Below are positions 1 to 11,147 of a stretch of 64,000 bases of DNA, in pieces. The DNA is from Alphaproteobacteria bacterium (lineage in GTDB: Bacteria > Pseudomonadota > Alphaproteobacteria > GCA-2731375): assembly GCA_016776605.1 (NCBI GenBank), contig JADHTB010000017.1, forward strand, positions 23,274 through 87,273, read 5' to 3'. The translations under genes and the position numbers were made by a program. How positions within the stretch are numbered: position 1 is the stretch's first letter; every line of letters starts with the position of its first letter. Below the pieces are notes generated by a model. That model was not told where the DNA came from. It did no database searches and saw only the letters and a list, made by a program, of their open reading frames with translations.

Positions 1-705
1 GATGCGCCCTATCCACCCTCGGCCAGTTTTTACGAACCCCTGATCACCCTGACCTGGGCGGCGGCGGCCACCAGCCGGGTACAATTGGGAACCTCGGTTC
101 TGGTTTTGCCCCTGCGCACACCGGTGCATCTGGCCAAGGAATTAGCCACCCTGGATCTGTTGAGCGAGGGGCGATTGATCCTGGGCACCGGCGTCGGCTG
201 GATGGAAGGCGAGTTTGACGCCATGGGCGTACCTTTTGCCGACCGGGGCGCTCGGACCGACGATATCATCAACATTCTGCGGGCCTGTTGGGAAGAAGAC
301 CCCATTTCCTACGAGCCAACGGTGGTCAAGGCAAGCTTGCAAGGCATCCGAACCCAGCCGCAACCGGGCCGGCATATACCGATCTGGGTTGGCGGCAATT
401 CCGCCCCTGCCCTGCGCCGGGCCAAGGGCCTGGGCGATGGCTGGCACGGGACCCGCGTGCCACCGGAGGAAGCCAAGGCGATCGTCGCGGACATGCGCGC
501 CGCGCGGGGCCGGGAATTCGTCATTTCAATGCGCCTGTTCTGGGATCCGTTGGAAGATGATCACGACGAGCTGAAGTCCCTGACAGATGCCTATGCCAAG
601 GCCGGCGTCGACGCCCTGGTGCTGGAGCCGCGGCAACGCGGCCTGGAAGACTGGTTGCGGGCGGTGGAGGGCCTGTGGACCCTGGTACAACCCTGGCATG
701 GGTAA
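1..705 (+). CDS. LLM class (luciferase-like, F420/flavin-dependent) oxidoreductase, 5' end truncated by window
   Basis: Frame open from base 1 (DAPYPPSASFYEPLITLTWAA...); motifs SEGRLILGTGVGW and PIWVGGNSAPALRRA typical of the LLM family. Confidence 0.85.
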   Translation, partial: DAPYPPSASFYEPLITLTWAAAATSRVQLGTSVLVLPLRTPVHLAKELATLDLLSEGRLILGTGVGWMEGEFDAMGVPFADRGARTDDIINILRACWEEDPISYEPTVVKASLQGIRTQPQPGRHIPIWVGGNSAPALRRAKGLGDGWHGTRVPPEEAKAIVADMRAARGREFVISMRLFWDPLEDDHDELKSLTDAYAKAGVDALVLEPRQRGLEDWLRAVEGLWTLVQPWHG

Positions 706-732
706 AGCCGCAGTAAGTTTACGCGCCGCGTC

Positions 733-1653
733 ATGGCCATCCCCCTAACGGTCATTGGTGGTTTCCTGGGCGCCGGCAAGACGACCCTGTTGAACAATCT
801 GCTGGCCCAGGATACCGGCCTGCGCTTTGCCGTGGTGGTCAACGATTTCGGTGAACTGGCGGTGGATGGCGATCTGCTGGCGGCCCATGGCGGCGATACG
901 GTGACCCTGGCCAACGGCTGTATCTGTTGCACCATGGGGGATGATTTGCTGCTGACGCTGATGCAGCTGATACGCCGGCCCGATCCCCCCGAACATATTC
1001 TGGTGGAGGCCAGCGGCATCGCCGATCCCCGGCCCATCGCCGATATTGCCGTGCGGCACGCTGGTTTGAGCCGGGATGCGGTGGTGGTCCTGGCGGATGC
1101 GGCATTGGTGGAGGAGACGGCGGCGGATCAATATGCCGGCGATACCATCCGCCGCCAATTGGCCGCCGCCGATCTGATAATCCTGAACAAATGCGACCTG
1201 CTGGACGACTATGACCAGAACGAGGTGCGGCAATGGCTGGCCGCCCAGGCCCCCAACGCCGCCATCGTCAAGGCCCGCCAGGCCCAGGTGCCGGCGGATT
1301 TGCTGTTGGGCGTGGGGCTGGGGGACAAGGCCGCCGACGAGAGAGGCCATGCGCACCACAATCACGACTACGGCCACGGGGATGCCTTCCGCGCCGTTTC
1401 CTTCAAATTGACCCAAGCCCTGGACAAGGCCGCGTTCGAGGCCTTCGTGGCGGGCTTGCCCAAATCAATCCTGCGGGCCAAGGGAATTATCCGATTGCGA
1501 GATCGGCCGGGACATTGGGTGTTTCAACTGGTAGGCCGGCGCCACGAACTGTATCCGGCGGAGACTCCATCGCCCGAAAATAACCTGGTGTTCCTGGGCA
1601 CCCCTGAAATGCCCGACGAGGCCGCTTTACGCGCCCTGCTCGGCCAAGTTTAA
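733..1653 (+). CDS. CobW/COG0523-family GTPase (putative metallochaperone)
   Basis: Walker A GGFLGAGKTTLLN, CICC motif, His-rich HAHHNHDYGHGD segment. Confidence 0.9.
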   Translation: MAIPLTVIGGFLGAGKTTLLNNLLAQDTGLRFAVVVNDFGELAVDGDLLAAHGGDTVTLANGCICCTMGDDLLLTLMQLIRRPDPPEHILVEASGIADPRPIADIAVRHAGLSRDAVVVLADAALVEETAADQYAGDTIRRQLAAADLIILNKCDLLDDYDQNEVRQWLAAQAPNAAIVKARQAQVPADLLLGVGLGDKAADERGHAHHNHDYGHGDAFRAVSFKLTQALDKAAFEAFVAGLPKSILRAKGIIRLRDRPGHWVFQLVGRRHELYPAETPSPENNLVFLGTPEMPDEAALRALLGQV

Positions 1654-1708
1654 TACGGGGACACAATACTTATATCAACGGATATAAGTATTGTGTCCCC
1701 GTATTAAA
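1649..1708. repeat. 28-bp perfect inverted repeat (GGGGACACAATACTTATATC family, copy 1)
   Basis: TTTAATACGGGGACACAATACTTATATC - AACG - GATATAAGTATTGTGTCCCCGTATTAAA. Confidence 0.97.
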
Positions 1709-1745
1709 TTACCAGGGTGCGGTGGTGCCGAAAAGTGCGTTGCAC

Positions 1746-2630
1746 TTATAACTTCCGGCTTTCCGCCATCAGGTTGCCGTAATTGGCCAGCAGTATCAGG
1801 GCGGCGCCGACAAAGACCCATAATTCCAGCGGTTCGCCATACATCATCACCCCAACCACGGCAATCAAAGGCAGGCGCAGGAAGTCCATGGGGGCCACGA
1901 CGATGGCATCAGCCAGGCTGACGGCGCGGACGATGCAGAAATGCGCTGTAAAGCCCAGGATGGCTATTAAAATCAGCCACAGACCGGTCACCAGGGATGG
2001 CCAATTCAGGTCGTGGAAGGCCAACATCAGGCCCACTGGGGTCTGCACCAGAGCCATAAAAAATAGAATGGTCACGGGCCGTTCGGTCCGCGCCAGACGT
2101 TTGGTTCCCATCATGGAGCCGGCAAAACCCACGGCCCCGATCAACATGACGATAGCGCCCAGGCTAACCGCCTCCAGCCCAGGCCGCAGGACGACCACGA
2201 CGCCGATAAAACCCAGTAACACCGCGGCCATGCGGGTTTTTGTCAGGCGTTCGCCCAACAGCAACGGCGCCAGCGCCGCGACCCAAAGGGGCGTGGTGAA
2301 TTCCAGGGCGAACAACTGCGCCAGGGGAATGAGGCCCAGGGCAAAAAACCAGCCGAACTGACCCACCAGATGCGAGAAATTGCGGACAATGTGCAGGCCA
2401 ACGCGCCCGGTGCGGAATTGCCCAAAGCCGCCCTTGCTACAGGCCCCATAGAGCACCACCAGGCTCAAACCGATGGCGCTGCGGTAGAACATCAATTGAT
2501 AGACGTCGAGTTCCTCGAACACCGCGCGGCCCGCCACCGCCATGGTGGAGAATGAAACCACGGCGCCGAGCATCCACAGCGCCGCCCCCATCGTGTTGGG
2601 TGTTGGCGCCGTGATGGGTTCCTGGCTCAC
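1746..2630 (-). CDS. DMT/EamA-family transporter
   Basis: About ten hydrophobic segments and EamA-like repeats in the 294-aa ORF. Confidence 0.85.
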   Translation of the reverse strand: MSQEPITAPTPNTMGAALWMLGAVVSFSTMAVAGRAVFEELDVYQLMFYRSAIGLSLVVLYGACSKGGFGQFRTGRVGLHIVRNFSHLVGQFGWFFALGLIPLAQLFALEFTTPLWVAALAPLLLGERLTKTRMAAVLLGFIGVVVVLRPGLEAVSLGAIVMLIGAVGFAGSMMGTKRLARTERPVTILFFMALVQTPVGLMLAFHDLNWPSLVTGLWLILIAILGFTAHFCIVRAVSLADAIVVAPMDFLRLPLIAVVGVMMYGEPLELWVFVGAALILLANYGNLMAESRKL

Positions 2631-2640
2631 GACAGAAGGA

Positions 2641-4095
2641 TCAACGGGGCAGGATTGTACTGCCCATCAAGGCCTGATCAACGGCACGGGCGCATTGCCG
2701 GCCTTCACGGATCGCCCAGACCACCAAGGATTGTCCCCGGCGCATATCGCCAGCGGCAAAAACACCCTCCACGGAGGTTTGGTAGTCCAGCGTATCCGCC
2801 CTGACATTGCCCCTGTCATCCAAGGCAACGCCCAGATCTTCCAGCATCCCGGCCTTGGTCGGATGCACGAAGCCCATGGCGAGCAGCACCAGATCGGCTT
2901 TTAACTCGAAGGCGCTATCCGGGACCTCGTTCATGGTCATGGCCCCCGCGGCGCCCTTGTCCCAACTAACGCGCACCAGTTCCAGCGCTTCGACCTTGCC
3001 ATTGGCGGCGCGGATATTTTTTGTCAGCACGGACCAATCCCGTGTACAGCCCTCGTCATGGGAGCTGGACGTACGCAGCTTGGTGGGCCAATTTGGCCAG
3101 GTCAGCGCCTTGTCTTCGTGTTCGGGCGGCTTCGGCATGATCTCCAACTGTGTGACAGACGCCGCGCCCTGGCGGTTGGAGGTGCCGACACAATCCGAGC
3201 CGGTATCGCCGCCACCAATGACCACGACATGTTTGCCCGTGGCCAGAATTTCAGGGCGGCCCCCGCCATCCAGATCCAGCGATTCCCCGGCCAGGCGCCG
3301 GTTCTGCTGGCCCAGGAATTCCATCGCGAAATGCACGCCGTCCAACTCCCGCCCCGGCACCGGCATATCGCGGGGATGTTCCGCCCCCCCGGTCAGCACC
3401 ACCGCGTCGAATTTTTCCCTGACTTCCTCAATTGGGATGGCGCCGCCGATGTGACTGTTGGCGCGAAACTCCACCCCCTCGGCCCGCATCTGCGCCATGC
3501 GCCGGTCGATGAATTTCTTTTCCAGCTTGAAATCGGGAATGCCATAGCGCATCAGGCCGCCGATCCGGGCATTCTTTTCGAACAAAACCACATTATGGCC
3601 GGCCCGCGCCAGTTGCTGCGAACAGGCCATGCCGGCCGGGCCGGAGCCAACCACGGCCACGGTTTTGCCGGTCCGGTGCTTGGCGATGCGGGGCACGATC
3701 CAGCCCTCCGCCCAGCCTTTTTCGACAATCGACACCTCGATCGTCTTGATGGTCACCGGTTGATCCGTGATGTTCAGGGTGCAGGAAGCCTCGCACGGGG
3801 CGGGACAGATGCGGCCGGTGAATTCGGGAAAGTTATTGGTCGAATGCAGGACCCGCAGCGCCTCGTGCCATTCACCCTGATAGACCAGATCGTTCCATTC
3901 CGGAATGATGTTATTGACCGGACAGCCATTGTGGCAAAAGGGGATGCCGCAATCCATGCAGCGCGCACCCTGTTGCCTTGCCTCCGGCTCCGACATGGGG
4001 ATAGTGAATTCGTTATAATTGCGAAGCCGCTCCGCCGTGGGCTCATACGAAAGGTCCCGACGGGCGATTTCCATAAATCCTGTTGGCTTACCCAT
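2641..4095 (-). CDS. gltD: Glutamate synthase small subunit
   Basis: Cys clusters [15 protein letters not shown] / CPAPCEASC, Rossmann [17 protein letters not shown]; adjacent to gltB. Confidence 0.95.
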   Translation of the reverse strand: MGKPTGFMEIARRDLSYEPTAERLRNYNEFTIPMSEPEARQQGARCMDCGIPFCHNGCPVNNIIPEWNDLVYQGEWHEALRVLHSTNNFPEFTGRICPAPCEASCTLNITDQPVTIKTIEVSIVEKGWAEGWIVPRIAKHRTGKTVAVVGSGPAGMACSQQLARAGHNVVLFEKNARIGGLMRYGIPDFKLEKKFIDRRMAQMRAEGVEFRANSHIGGAIPIEEVREKFDAVVLTGGAEHPRDMPVPGRELDGVHFAMEFLGQQNRRLAGESLDLDGGGRPEILATGKHVVVIGGGDTGSDCVGTSNRQGAASVTQLEIMPKPPEHEDKALTWPNWPTKLRTSSSHDEGCTRDWSVLTKNIRAANGKVEALELVRVSWDKGAAGAMTMNEVPDSAFELKADLVLLAMGFVHPTKAGMLEDLGVALDDRGNVRADTLDYQTSVEGVFAAGDMRRGQSLVVWAIREGRQCARAVDQALMGSTILPR

Positions 4096-4100
4096 ATGAC

Positions 4101-7100
4101 TTACTCACCCCCCACGGCAACGCTGAGGCCGGCGCGGGATTCATCTGCCACGGCCCGTGACCGGGACTGCATTTCCTGCAAGGCGCGGCGATAATCCACC
4201 GGCATCACCTTGACGAAACGTGGCAGATAATCGTCCCATTTTTCCAATATCATCGCGGCCCGTTCACTGCCCGTGTAGCGCAGATGGTTCTCGATCAGGC
4301 CGAAAAGACGCTGTGCGTCGTGCCGGGTCATGTCATGCACCAGATCAACCCGGCCATGGGATTCCAAATCACCGCCCTGGTGATCCAGGTATTCCATGAC
4401 CTGATCCTCGTCCGCAATCGGCTCCAACTCCACCATGGCCATGTTGCAGCGTTGCGCGAAATCATGGCTTTCATCCAACACATAGGCGATGCCGCCGCTC
4501 ATCCCCGCCGCGAAGTTGCGCCCCGTGGCGCCCAACACGACGACCACGCCGCCCGTCATATATTCGCAGCCATGATCGCCCACGCCTTCGACCACCGCCG
4601 TGACACCGGAATTGCGCACGCCAAAGCGTTCGCCGGCAACGCCACGGAAATAGCATTCTCCGCTAACAGCGCCATACAGCACCGTGTTGCCGATCAGGAT
4701 ATTTTCCTCCGGCGTGAGGCTGGAAACCTTGGATGGATAGATGATCAAACGGCCACCCGACAGCCCCTTACCCACATAGTCGTTGGCGTCACCTTCCAAC
4801 TCGAGAGTGACCCCATGGCTAAGGAAAGCGCCAAAACTTTGCCCGGCGGTGCCCGTCAGTTTGACATGGATGGCGCCATCGTCCAGGCCCGCCGTGCCGT
4901 AGCGTTTGGCGATCCGGCCCGAAAGCATGGTTCCGACCGTACGGTTGATGTTGCGGACCGTCAGGTCGATTTTGACCGCCTCGCCACGTTCAATGGCCGG
5001 TTCCGACAGAGCGATCAACTGGTGATCAAGGGCATTTTCCAGGCCGTGGTCCTGTTCCTCGGATTTGCGAATGGCCACGCCCGGGCCCGGTGTCGGCATA
5101 TGCAGCAGGGGGGCCAGGTCAAGTCCCTTGGCCTTCCAATGCTGCACGGCGGCCCGAATTTCCAGCCGGTCGCGCTGGCCAATCATTTCGTTGATGCTGC
5201 GAAAGCCCATTTTCGCCATCAACTCGCGGATTTCCTCCGCCAGGAAGGTGAAAAAATTGATCACATGTTCGGGCTGCCCAGGGAACAGCTTGCGCAGTTC
5301 CGGGTCCTGGGTCGCTACCCCCACCGGGCAGGTGTTCAGGTGGCATTTGCGCATCATGATGCAGCCTTGGGAAATCAGCGCCGCCGTGGCGATGCCGAAT
5401 TCGTCGGCCCCCAACAAGGCGCCGATAACCACGTCCCGGCCGGTACGCAAGCCACCGTCGACCTGCACCGCGATACGGCCCCGCAGACCATTCATCACCA
5501 GGGTCTGGTGGGTTTCCGCCAGGCCGATTTCCCATGGACTGCCGGCGTTCTGGATCGAGGTAATAGGCGAGGCGCCAGTGCCGCCATCAAAGCCCGAGAT
5601 CGTGACATGATCGGCATGCGCCTTGGAGACGCCGGCGGCGACCGTGCCGACACCCAGTTCGGAAACCAGCTTGACCGAAATGCGCGCCTCGGGATTGACG
5701 TTCTTCAAGTCGTGGATCAATTGCGCCAGATCCTCGATGGAATAGATGTCATGATGGGGGGGCGGCGAAATCAGGCCCACGCCCGGCGTCGAATGGCGCA
5801 CCCGGGCGATCCAGTCATCGACCTTATAGCCAGGCAATTGCCCGCCCTCGCCGGGCTTGGCGCCCTGGGCCATCTTGATCTGTATGTCCGAGGCGTGCGC
5901 CAGATATTCCGCCATTACGCCAAAGCGGCCCGATGCTACCTGTCTGATGGCCGAGCGCATGCTGTCGCCATTCTTTAGAGGGCGATTGCGTTCCGCTTCC
6001 TCGCCACCCTCGCCGCTGTTCGACTTGCCGCCGATACGGTTCATGGCGATGGCCAGATTGGTATGCGCCTCCCAACTGATGGAGCCAAAGGACATGGCGC
6101 CCGTGGCGAAGCGCTTGAAGATCTCGGTAACCGGTTCGACCTCATCCAGGGGGATGGGTTCGTCGGCCAACTTTAATTCGAACAGACCGCGCAGATTGCT
6201 CAGTTTTTCGTCCTGTTCGTTGATGCGCCGCGCATAAGCCTGATACTTGCCCCGATCATTGGCGCGCACGGCATGCTGCAACAGCGCCACCGTCTCTGGC
6301 GTCCAGGCATGTTCTTCGCCGCGTAGGCGATAGGCCAAATCACCGCCCGCTTTCAAAGTGTCGCGATAGGGCAGGGCGTCGCGATAGGCGAACAGATGCC
6401 GACGCACGGTTTCCTCGGCGATTTCGTCCAGGCCGATGCCGCCAATGGCGCATCTGGTGCCGGTAAAGTGTTGGTCCAGTAGTTCCTGGCTCAACCCCAC
6501 GGCGTCGAAAATCTGGGCGCCGCAATAGGATTGATAGGTTGAAATGCCCATTTTCGACATCACCTTCAAGATGCCCTTGGCGACCGCCTTGATATAGCGG
6601 TGATGCAATTCGCTTTCGTCCAGGTCTTCCGGCAATTTCGGCCGCAGCCCCGACAGGGTGTCAAAGGCCAGATAGGGATTGATCGCCTCGGCACCGTAAC
6701 CGGCCAGCAGGCAGAAATCGTGCACCCGCCGGGCCTCGCCCGTCTCTACCACCAGGCCCACTTCCGTGCGCAGGCCGGCGCGGATCAGGTGATGATGCAC
6801 ACTGGCCGTGGCCAGCAGAATGGGAATAGCGACCCGGTCCGCATCAACGCCCCGGTCCGACAGGATCAGAATGTTGTAGGTGGGTCTTTCCACAACCTCC
6901 TCGGCCAACTGGCAGAGTTCCTCCACGGCCCGGGCCATGCCCCCGGCGCCTTCCGAGACTAGATAGGTAACATCCAGGGTATAGGTGCGGAAGGCACGGT
7001 CAACCTGGTTCTCGACCCGGCGAACCCGTTCCAGATCCATGTTGGTCAGGATGGGTTGCCGTACCTCGAGGCGTCTTTTCGTACCCGCGTCGTCTGGATC

Positions 7101-8774
7101 CAGCAGGTTGGGCCGGGGACCGATCAGCGAAACCAGGGACATCACCAGCTCTTCACGGGTCGAGTCGATGGGCGGATTGGTGACCTGGGCAAAACATTGC
7201 TTGAAATAATCGGACAGCCGCTTGGGTTGGTCCGAAAGCACGGCCAGGGGAATGTCCATGCCCATGGAGCCGATCGGATCCTGTCCTGTCAGGGCCATGG
7301 GCGTCAGAAAGAATTTGGTATCTTCCTGGGTGTAGCCAAAAGCCTGCTGGCGGTCCAGCAAGGTACGGGCATCGGGTGCCATGGGGCCAACTTCATCGGG
7401 CAGGTCCTCTAGCTGGATTTGGGTCTCATCCAGCCATTTCTGATAGGGCTTGGCCTGGGCCAGAGACGCCTTGATCTCTTCGTCGCCGATGATGCGGCCT
7501 TCTTCCAGATCGATCAGGAACATTTTGCCCGGTTGCAGGCGCCATTTCCGCACGATCTTTTCTTCCGGTATATCCAGCACGCCGACTTCCGATGCCATGA
7601 TCACCAGATCGTCGTCGGTGACAACATAACGGGCCGGCCGCAGGCCGTTGCGGTCCAGGGTGGCACCGATCTGCCGGCCATCCGTAAAGGGAATGGCCGC
7701 GGGGCCGTCCCACGGCTCCATCAGGCTGGCATGATATTCGTAAAAGGCGCGACGGTCGGCATCCATCAAGGCGTTGTCGTTCCAGGCCTCGGGGATCATC
7801 ATCATCATCGCGTGAGACAAGGAATAGCCGCCCGCGATCAGCAATTCGAAGGCGTTGTCGTAGGTCGCAGAATCCGAAGAGCCATCGCCGATCAACGGCC
7901 ACAGTTTTGCCAGATCATCGCCCAGGACCGCGGACTTCATGGAATGACGCCGGGCCGCCATCCAGTTGATGTTGCCGCGCACCGTGTTGATTTCACCGTT
8001 GTGGCACAAATAGCGGAAGGGCTGCGCCAGACGCCAGGAGGGGAAAGTGTTGGTGGAAAAGCGCTGATGCACCAGGGCCAGGGCGGATTCCGCACGCTCA
8101 TCCCGCAGATCACGGTAATAGGTCGACAGATTGCCCGACAGCACCATGCCTTTATAGACGATGGTCCGGCTGGACATTGACGCGACATAGAAGCCATCGG
8201 CGGCCTCGGCCGCGCTTTGCCAGACCACCCGGTGGACCTGCTTGCGGATAACGAACAGCTTTCGTTCGAAAGCATCCTGATCGGCGGTATGGGGGCCGCG
8301 GCCAACGAAGAATTGCCGGATCAGCGGCTCGTCCGGCTTAACGCTTTCGCCCAGGCAGGAATTATCCACGGGCACATCGCGCCAGCCCAGACAGATTTGG
8401 CCTTCATCGGCCGTGACTTTTTCGATCGCCGCGACACATCGTGCCGCCGTTGCCTCGTGGCGGGGCAGAAATAACATGGCGACGGCATAATCACCGGCGG
8501 CAGGCAGCGTGATGCCGCCACCGCCATCACCGGCGCATTCCTCGCGCAGCAACCGGTCGGGAATTTGCAGCAGGATTCCGGCACCGTCACCGGCCAGCGG
8601 GTCAGCGCCAACCGCGCCCCGATGGTCCAGATTGACCAGTATCTGTAGCCCCTGACGAATAATCTCGTGGCTTTTTCGGTTTTTGATGTTCGCTATAAAA
8701 CCAACGCCGCAATTTTCGTGCTCGTTTTCCGGGGTGTATAAGCCTTGCGGCTTGGGCAAGCCCCTAACATTCAT
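4101..8774 (-). CDS. gltB: Glutamate synthase large subunit
   Basis: 1557 aa; N-terminal CGVGF class II amidotransferase and FMN/Fe-S synthase domain ([23 protein letters not shown]). Confidence 0.97.
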   Translation of the reverse strand: MNVRGLPKPQGLYTPENEHENCGVGFIANIKNRKSHEIIRQGLQILVNLDHRGAVGADPLAGDGAGILLQIPDRLLREECAGDGGGGITLPAAGDYAVAMLFLPRHEATAARCVAAIEKVTADEGQICLGWRDVPVDNSCLGESVKPDEPLIRQFFVGRGPHTADQDAFERKLFVIRKQVHRVVWQSAAEAADGFYVASMSSRTIVYKGMVLSGNLSTYYRDLRDERAESALALVHQRFSTNTFPSWRLAQPFRYLCHNGEINTVRGNINWMAARRHSMKSAVLGDDLAKLWPLIGDGSSDSATYDNAFELLIAGGYSLSHAMMMMIPEAWNDNALMDADRRAFYEYHASLMEPWDGPAAIPFTDGRQIGATLDRNGLRPARYVVTDDDLVIMASEVGVLDIPEEKIVRKWRLQPGKMFLIDLEEGRIIGDEEIKASLAQAKPYQKWLDETQIQLEDLPDEVGPMAPDARTLLDRQQAFGYTQEDTKFFLTPMALTGQDPIGSMGMDIPLAVLSDQPKRLSDYFKQCFAQVTNPPIDSTREELVMSLVSLIGPRPNLLDPDDAGTKRRLEVRQPILTNMDLERVRRVENQVDRAFRTYTLDVTYLVSEGAGGMARAVEELCQLAEEVVERPTYNILILSDRGVDADRVAIPILLATASVHHHLIRAGLRTEVGLVVETGEARRVHDFCLLAGYGAEAINPYLAFDTLSGLRPKLPEDLDESELHHRYIKAVAKGILKVMSKMGISTYQSYCGAQIFDAVGLSQELLDQHFTGTRCAIGGIGLDEIAEETVRRHLFAYRDALPYRDTLKAGGDLAYRLRGEEHAWTPETVALLQHAVRANDRGKYQAYARRINEQDEKLSNLRGLFELKLADEPIPLDEVEPVTEIFKRFATGAMSFGSISWEAHTNLAIAMNRIGGKSNSGEGGEEAERNRPLKNGDSMRSAIRQVASGRFGVMAEYLAHASDIQIKMAQGAKPGEGGQLPGYKVDDWIARVRHSTPGVGLISPPPHHDIYSIEDLAQLIHDLKNVNPEARISVKLVSELGVGTVAAGVSKAHADHVTISGFDGGTGASPITSIQNAGSPWEIGLAETHQTLVMNGLRGRIAVQVDGGLRTGRDVVIGALLGADEFGIATAALISQGCIMMRKCHLNTCPVGVATQDPELRKLFPGQPEHVINFFTFLAEEIRELMAKMGFRSINEMIGQRDRLEIRAAVQHWKAKGLDLAPLLHMPTPGPGVAIRKSEEQDHGLENALDHQLIALSEPAIERGEAVKIDLTVRNINRTVGTMLSGRIAKRYGTAGLDDGAIHVKLTGTAGQSFGAFLSHGVTLELEGDANDYVGKGLSGGRLIIYPSKVSSLTPEENILIGNTVLYGAVSGECYFRGVAGERFGVRNSGVTAVVEGVGDHGCEYMTGGVVVVLGATGRNFAAGMSGGIAYVLDESHDFAQRCNMAMVELEPIADEDQVMEYLDHQGGDLESHGRVDLVHDMTRHDAQRLFGLIENHLRYTGSERAAMILEKWDDYLPRFVKVMPVDYRRALQEMQSRSRAVADESRAGLSVAVGGE

Positions 8775-9189
8775 ATTGTCACTTCCTAATTACCTATTGA
8801 TCCCAATACGCCGGTCGCTATCCGGTCGCCACTTTTACGTCACAAACTTCACAGCAGCGTTGGCTCTGGGTGAGCCACCTCCACGCGCTTCATCGTCAAT
8901 TACGCCCGCCCGGTCAAGCCCCGACCAGCCTCACACCCAGCCTCACATCCAGCAACTGGATAATATAGCACGAATTTCCCAAAGTCGTGAATCGTAGCCT
9001 CGTGGCGACGCTTGCGTTCACGATTAAATTCATTATGTATGGCGTATTACCATTTAAAGATGTATTGCGAAGATAAATGTACGCTATTTTGTCATTGCAT
9101 TACAGTCATTCAATCATAAGGCGCGACCAGCCGTTGCCTCGCATTTGCATCACAGGGGCGCCAACCACCAATTCCCAGGGTATTCTGGC

Positions 9190-10293
9190 TTAAGGTTGCT
9201 TTGCCGGCAATAGGGGAAATGCACTTAAGACATGGGGCGGATCAACCGCCGGGGCAGCGGTCAGATGCGCCGGCGATAATTCGGCCAGGGACGTCAGCCC
9301 CATCAGGCCCATGGCGATCTGCATCTCTTCCGCCAACAGATCAATGGCCCTGACCAGACCTTCTTCACCCGCCGCGCCCAGGCCCATGGCGGTCAGGCGG
9401 CCCAGAGCCACCACGTCGGCACCCAGCGCCAGCGCCTTGATGATATCGGTGCCGCGCAAAAAACCGCCATCGACGATCACCGCCGCCCGGCCATCCATGG
9501 CGGCGACGATTTCCGGCAACACCGCGGTGCTGCCCTGCGCCTGATCCAACTGCCGGCCGCCGTGGTTGGAAACCCAGACGCCATCGACGCCCAGATCACA
9601 GGCCATGGCCGCATCCTCCGCCGTCATGATGCCCTTTAACAGCAACGGTATGTCGTGAAGCCGTTTAAAACGTTCCACATCTTTCCAGTTCAAGGCGGCC
9701 TGATGGTCCTGTCCGCCGGCGGTCTTTCGCCAAGGTTTGACAAACCGGTTGACGATATCCCGCTCCCGCCGGGAATAGACGGCGACATCGACCGTCAGGC
9801 AAAAGGCGGTATAGCCGGCCGCTTGGGCCCGTTGTACATGATCGTCAACCCAGGCCTCGTCGCCGCGCACATACAGTTGGAATATTTTCGGTCCCGCCGC
9901 CGCCGCCGCCGTGGCTTCCAGTCCCGGTGCCGAAACCGAGCTTAGTGTTGTCAACATGCCGTGCCGGGCCGCCGCCCGGGCCGCCGCCGCGCCGCCCTCC
10001 GCATCAAAGGATTCCAACGAGCCGATGGGCGCGAAACTAAGGGGCAGTTCCAGATCGACGCCCAGAAATTTGCTGGAAATATCGATCTTGCGGACGTCGC
10101 GCAACATGCGCGGCCGCAGCGCCAGCATATCCAGGGCCAGGCGGTTGCGCTTGGCCGTGGTCTCGGTCTCTGTCGCGCCGAGCATATAGTCCCAGATGTT
10201 GCGCGGCAGGCGGGCCCGTGCCTCCGCCGCGATTTCGTGCAGGGCCTGAAAGCGTCCAATGGTGGCGGGTTTGCTGCGGTCGTCTCTAAACAA
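9190..10293 (-). CDS. FMN-dependent alpha-hydroxy acid oxidase/dehydrogenase
   Basis: VSNHGGRQLDQ and GADVVALGR motifs; ORF track runs to 10440 but would overlap the next gene; TTG at 10293 is a plausible start. Confidence 0.82.
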   Translation of the reverse strand: MFRDDRSKPATIGRFQALHEIAAEARARLPRNIWDYMLGATETETTAKRNRLALDMLALRPRMLRDVRKIDISSKFLGVDLELPLSFAPIGSLESFDAEGGAAAARAAARHGMLTTLSSVSAPGLEATAAAAAGPKIFQLYVRGDEAWVDDHVQRAQAAGYTAFCLTVDVAVYSRRERDIVNRFVKPWRKTAGGQDHQAALNWKDVERFKRLHDIPLLLKGIMTAEDAAMACDLGVDGVWVSNHGGRQLDQAQGSTAVLPEIVAAMDGRAAVIVDGGFLRGTDIIKALALGADVVALGRLTAMGLGAAGEEGLVRAIDLLAEEMQIAMGLMGLTSLAELSPAHLTAAPAVDPPHVLSAFPLLPAKQP

Positions 10294-10295
10294 GG

Positions 10296-10706
10296 CTAGG
10301 TCTCCATCATATTCAATTGTAAGACCTTGGCCTTGGCATAGGTCAGTTTGGTGGTAATTTTTCCCGCATTGTTGAAATGCAGAATATCCAGGCCCCGCCA
10401 ACCGGCCCGCCCACGCTTGGTATCGAAGGAGCAAAGCCAACGGATCATGGTTTTGCCCTGGCCTGGGTCAATGAATAAATCCTCCGCCGCGAAGTGCATG
10501 GCGCCATACTCCCCATCGAACTGCGGTTGAAAAGCCGCACGGATCGCGGCCAGCCCCTCGGCCACCGCGCCGTCGTGCTGATCGTAGACCGCCCCCTCGT
10601 CGGCGAAATACGACATCATGGCGTCCAGATCATTATCGTTGAAGGTTTCCGTGAAGGCGCGGGTCAATTGTTCCAACGCCGCGCGGTCCAGGCCCTTGTC
10701 ATTCAT
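10296..10706 (-). CDS. SnoaL/NTF2-like nuclear transport factor 2 family protein
   Basis: LTRAFTETFNDNDLDAMMSYFADEGAVYDQ pattern. Confidence 0.75.
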   Translation of the reverse strand: MNDKGLDRAALEQLTRAFTETFNDNDLDAMMSYFADEGAVYDQHDGAVAEGLAAIRAAFQPQFDGEYGAMHFAAEDLFIDPGQGKTMIRWLCSFDTKRGRAGWRGLDILHFNNAGKITTKLTYAKAKVLQLNMMET

Positions 10707-10718
10707 CGCCTTATCTCC

Positions 10719-11024
10719 CTAATCGTAGCCGAACAGCCAGCGCGAGGTGCCGTGGTGAATATTGCAGACCGAATGCAGGGCGCCGGCGGGAATAAAGACT
10801 TCGTCGCCCGGCCCCATTTCCACCCGCAACTCGCCCACGGTCATTTCCAGCCGGCCCTCGACCACCGTCACTAATTCGTTGGTGGCATGGGTAAAGTCCA
10901 GCCATTGCTGCCCCGGCGGATCGACGAACAGGTTGCAGCTATAGCCGCGTTTTTGCCAATCGGCGGCAACCATGTCGCCATTGACCGGGGCCGTGAATTT
11001 ACCTTGTTGTAGAAGTTCCGTCAT
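10719..11024 (-). CDS. Cupin-domain protein
   Basis: VEGRLEMTVGELRVEMGPGDEVFIPAGALHSV. Confidence 0.8.
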   Translation of the reverse strand: MTELLQQGKFTAPVNGDMVAADWQKRGYSCNLFVDPPGQQWLDFTHATNELVTVVEGRLEMTVGELRVEMGPGDEVFIPAGALHSVCNIHHGTSRWLFGYD

Positions 11025-11147
11025 GGCACGTCCTCCCGCCCGCCGGACGCAATGTACGCAGCCGCTTTCCGGGGCGCCAGAACTTTCCTGCTTGACCGCC
11101 CCCCCAATGTCGAGAAACTTAGGCGGGGTTTATTTTGGGAGGGAACG

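Noticed and set aside
1733-1747. Small palindrome AAGTGCGTTGCACTT near the end of the EamA gene
   Set aside because: Short 6-bp arms without a T tract; not distinguishable from chance.
4284-5978. 564-aa plus-strand ORF opposite gltB (and 3058-4194, 7419-8180 likewise)
   Set aside because: Antisense frames in high-GC DNA over well-recognised gltB/gltD coding sequence; His/Arg/Gln-rich, with no recognisable domain.
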